This document shows positions 4,852 to 6,159 of a stretch of DNA of 6,159 nucleotides, one piece after another. Made by a program: the position numbers and the translations under genes. The notes beneath the pieces were generated by a model. It did not search any database. It worked only from the letters and a program-made list of their open reading frames with translations, and was not told where the DNA came from. This stretch comes from Chloroflexota bacterium. Its GTDB lineage: Bacteria; Chloroflexota; Anaerolineae; CG2-30-64-16. Each line of letters opens with the position of its first letter. The first letter of the stretch is position 1. Where the stretch lies: contig JAKPQT010000107.1 of NCBI GenBank assembly GCA_029555885.1, positions 1 to 6,159 on the forward strand. The letters run 5' to 3'.

Positions 4852-5745
4852 GTGAACATCCAGGAGTTCGCCGTTTCACAGTTCGGCACGCGCCTCTGGC
4901 TCACGCTGGGCCGGCTGCCGCCGCGCATGGGACATGCTATCGGGCGCTGGGTAGCGCATCAGTTGTATCTGCGCAAACACGCCTTCGCCTATCGCACCCT
5001 CTACGCCAACCAGTCAGTTGTGTTGGGGCCGGCTGCCGCGCCGGAGCAAGTGGACGCGGCGGTCGCGGCGGTACTGCGCCACGCGGGGATGAGCCAGTAT
5101 GATGTCGTCCACGCCATTGCACACGGCGAAGATGCAATCATCAACAGCGTGGAGCTGGGCGCGGACTTCTGGCCCCACTTTCAGGCGGCCCGCGCGACTG
5201 GGCGGGGCATCTTCCTCTGCGGCGCGCACCTGAGCGCCTTCAACCTGGGATTTCTGTCGTTCGCGCTCTGCGGCAACATCCCCATCCAGATTCTCTCGAC
5301 GGCCCGCACCGAGGGCGGCTTCCGGATGATCTCGGAGCTGCGCAACCGAGGCACCCTCGAGGAGACGCCGATCGACGGCCCCGCGCTGCGCAAGGCGATC
5401 CAACGGCTGCGCGAGGGAGGCATTGCCCTGATCGGGGTGGACTGGCCCGTGCCGGTGGAGGCAGCCGAGCGAACCATGTTTTTTGGTCGCCCGGCCTGCC
5501 TGCCGACGGGTTATGTGCGGATGGCGCTGAGTGCGAACGCAGTGCTCTTGCCGCTCTCCTGCCGCTGGACGCCGGAGCGCGGCTACTACGTCATGGCCGC
5601 CCCCCACCTGGAGATGGAGCGCACCGGCGACCGGGAGCGCGACATCCAGCACAACGTCCGCCGGATGCTCAGCGTGGTGGAGGGCTGGATTCGCGAGACG
5701 CCCGACCAGTGGCTGATGTATTACCGGGTCTGGCCGGAGGATTGA
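4852..5745 (+). CDS. LpxL/HtrB-family lipid acyltransferase
   Basis: A membrane-associated acyltransferase (297 aa, close to the roughly 300 of the family) that should move an acyl chain onto a glycolipid or phospholipid. Family features are the segment around residues 119-135 holding the catalytic His126, R152 with the downstream FRMISELRNRG helix, LREGGIALIGVDWP (186-199), and MFFGRPACLPTGYVRMAL (209-226). The normal HX4(D/E) motif here reads H126-LSAF-N131, so the acidic partner is replaced by Asn (codon AAC at 5242-5244). If the lineage lacks lipid A, a PatA-like role on a mannolipid is more likely than lipid A acylation; this is inference. GTG 4852 is chosen: GGGGGG lies just upstream, it follows the previous stop by 8 nt, and the in-frame GTG at 4780 would overlap the upstream gene by 64 bp and add a family-unlike Arg/Gly-rich leader. 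Confidence 0.87.
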   Translation: MNIQEFAVSQFGTRLWLTLGRLPPRMGHAIGRWVAHQLYLRKHAFAYRTLYANQSVVLGPAAAPEQVDAAVAAVLRHAGMSQYDVVHAIAHGEDAIINSVELGADFWPHFQAARATGRGIFLCGAHLSAFNLGFLSFALCGNIPIQILSTARTEGGFRMISELRNRGTLEETPIDGPALRKAIQRLREGGIALIGVDWPVPVEAAERTMFFGRPACLPTGYVRMALSANAVLLPLSCRWTPERGYYVMAAPHLEMERTGDRERDIQHNVRRMLSVVEGWIRETPDQWLMYYRVWPED

Positions 5746-5755
5746 CCTCGCGCGC

Positions 5756-6159
5756 CTACGCGCCCCACAGGATGCGGTCGACCTCGGCGGGCGTGCGTTG
5801 CTGCAACCAGCCCTGGTAATCCGCCTCGATGGCCTCGGTCCACTTGGTGTCCATCTGGCTGGAGTTGTACACCCCCTCGCGCAGCCGCTGGAACCCGAAC
5901 GCCTCGCGCAGGCGCATGTCATCCGAATGTTCCACGACTTCCTCCGCCAGGTGGGGCGGAATGAATAGCACGCCCGAATAGGTGCCGAGCACCACGTCGC
6001 CCGGCATGCACGTTGCCGCGCCGATCCGGCAGGGCGTGTTCAGGCCGACCAGCGTGACGTCCGCGATGCCGGTCGGGTCGATGCCCTTGCAGAAGGTCGC
6101 GAGCTTTGGAATCTCCAGAATCTGCTGCGCGTCGCGGATGCCGCCGTAGATGACCTGGC
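5756..6159 (-). CDS. RraA-like aldolase family protein, C-terminal part
   Basis: The last 133 residues of a protein whose start lies beyond the right edge; the frame is open to the edge, and the ATG at 6007 is only an internal Met. It shows the family's GGIRDAQQILEIPKLATF segment, where Arg and Asp belong to the substrate/metal site of RraA-type 4-hydroxy-4-methyl-2-oxoglutarate aldolases. PGDVVLGTYSGVLFIPPHLAEEVV follows. After this RraA core end there are about 55 more residues (FGFQRLREGVYNSSQMDTKW, then a WL-containing helix), as in the longer RraA-like proteins I recall rather than the 160-aa E. coli RraA. It is thus probably a small-molecule aldolase or decarboxylase and not an RNase E regulator. 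It converges on the acyltransferase with a 10-bp gap and no terminator between. Confidence 0.87.
   Translation of the reverse strand, partial: QVIYGGIRDAQQILEIPKLATFCKGIDPTGIADVTLVGLNTPCRIGAATCMPGDVVLGTYSGVLFIPPHLAEEVVEHSDDMRLREAFGFQRLREGVYNSSQMDTKWTEAIEADYQGWLQQRTPAEVDRILWGA

Noticed and set aside
5014..5922. 302-codon open frame on the minus strand
   Set aside because: It runs antisense to the acyltransferase and into the RraA-like gene. Its translation is Arg/Ala/His-rich without family features, as expected from GC-rich shadow frames.

Overview
This is a GC-rich bacterial chromosomal segment with strong G/C bias at third codon positions. The best guess is a member of the Chloroflexota (Anaerolineae-like or a relative). 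That guess rests on three things: a lipoprotein with a Thr-Glu-Ala-Pro repeat linker, intergenic palindromes of the CCTCACCCCC...GGGGGTGAGG type, and a DUF990-type ABC-2 exporter. I recall all three as common in that phylum. No rRNA, tRNA, transposase or CRISPR array is visible, so the assignment is an inference.

Layout: (1) 1-548 (+) is the 3' part of an ABC-2 permease. It is followed across a palindromic repeat by its likely ATPase partner at 655-1644 (+); together they look like a two-part exporter. (2) 1645-1876 is intergenic, with a long hairpin repeat and a near-consensus sigma70-type promoter (TTGACA, 17 nt, TATTAT). The promoter drives a small cysteine-rich protein at 1877-2200 (+). 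(3) 2273-3457 (+) is a CDP-alcohol phosphatidyltransferase with a full catalytic motif and an extra C-terminal membrane domain resembling DoxX. (4) 3647-4231 (-) is a secreted lipoprotein c-type cytochrome, convergent with the phosphatidyltransferase; a palindromic repeat abuts its stop codon. (5) 4232-4624 is a 393-bp divergent intergenic region holding a second, inverted copy of the long hairpin and candidate promoters for both flanking genes. (6) 4625-4843 (+) is a small hypothetical protein, followed 8 nt later by an LpxL/HtrB-family acyltransferase at 4852-5745 (+). (7) 5756-6159 (-) is the C-terminal part of a long-form RraA-like aldolase, convergent with the acyltransferase and running off the window.

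The functional theme, as far as one exists, is the cell envelope: an exporter, a phospholipid head-group transferase, an acyltransferase and a membrane-anchored cytochrome. The most notable points are the inverted pair of about 94-bp hairpin elements around a three-gene block, the phosphatidyltransferase/DoxX-like fusion, and the acyltransferase whose HX4(D/E) motif has Asn in place of the acid. I see no clear evidence of a new defence or mobile system.
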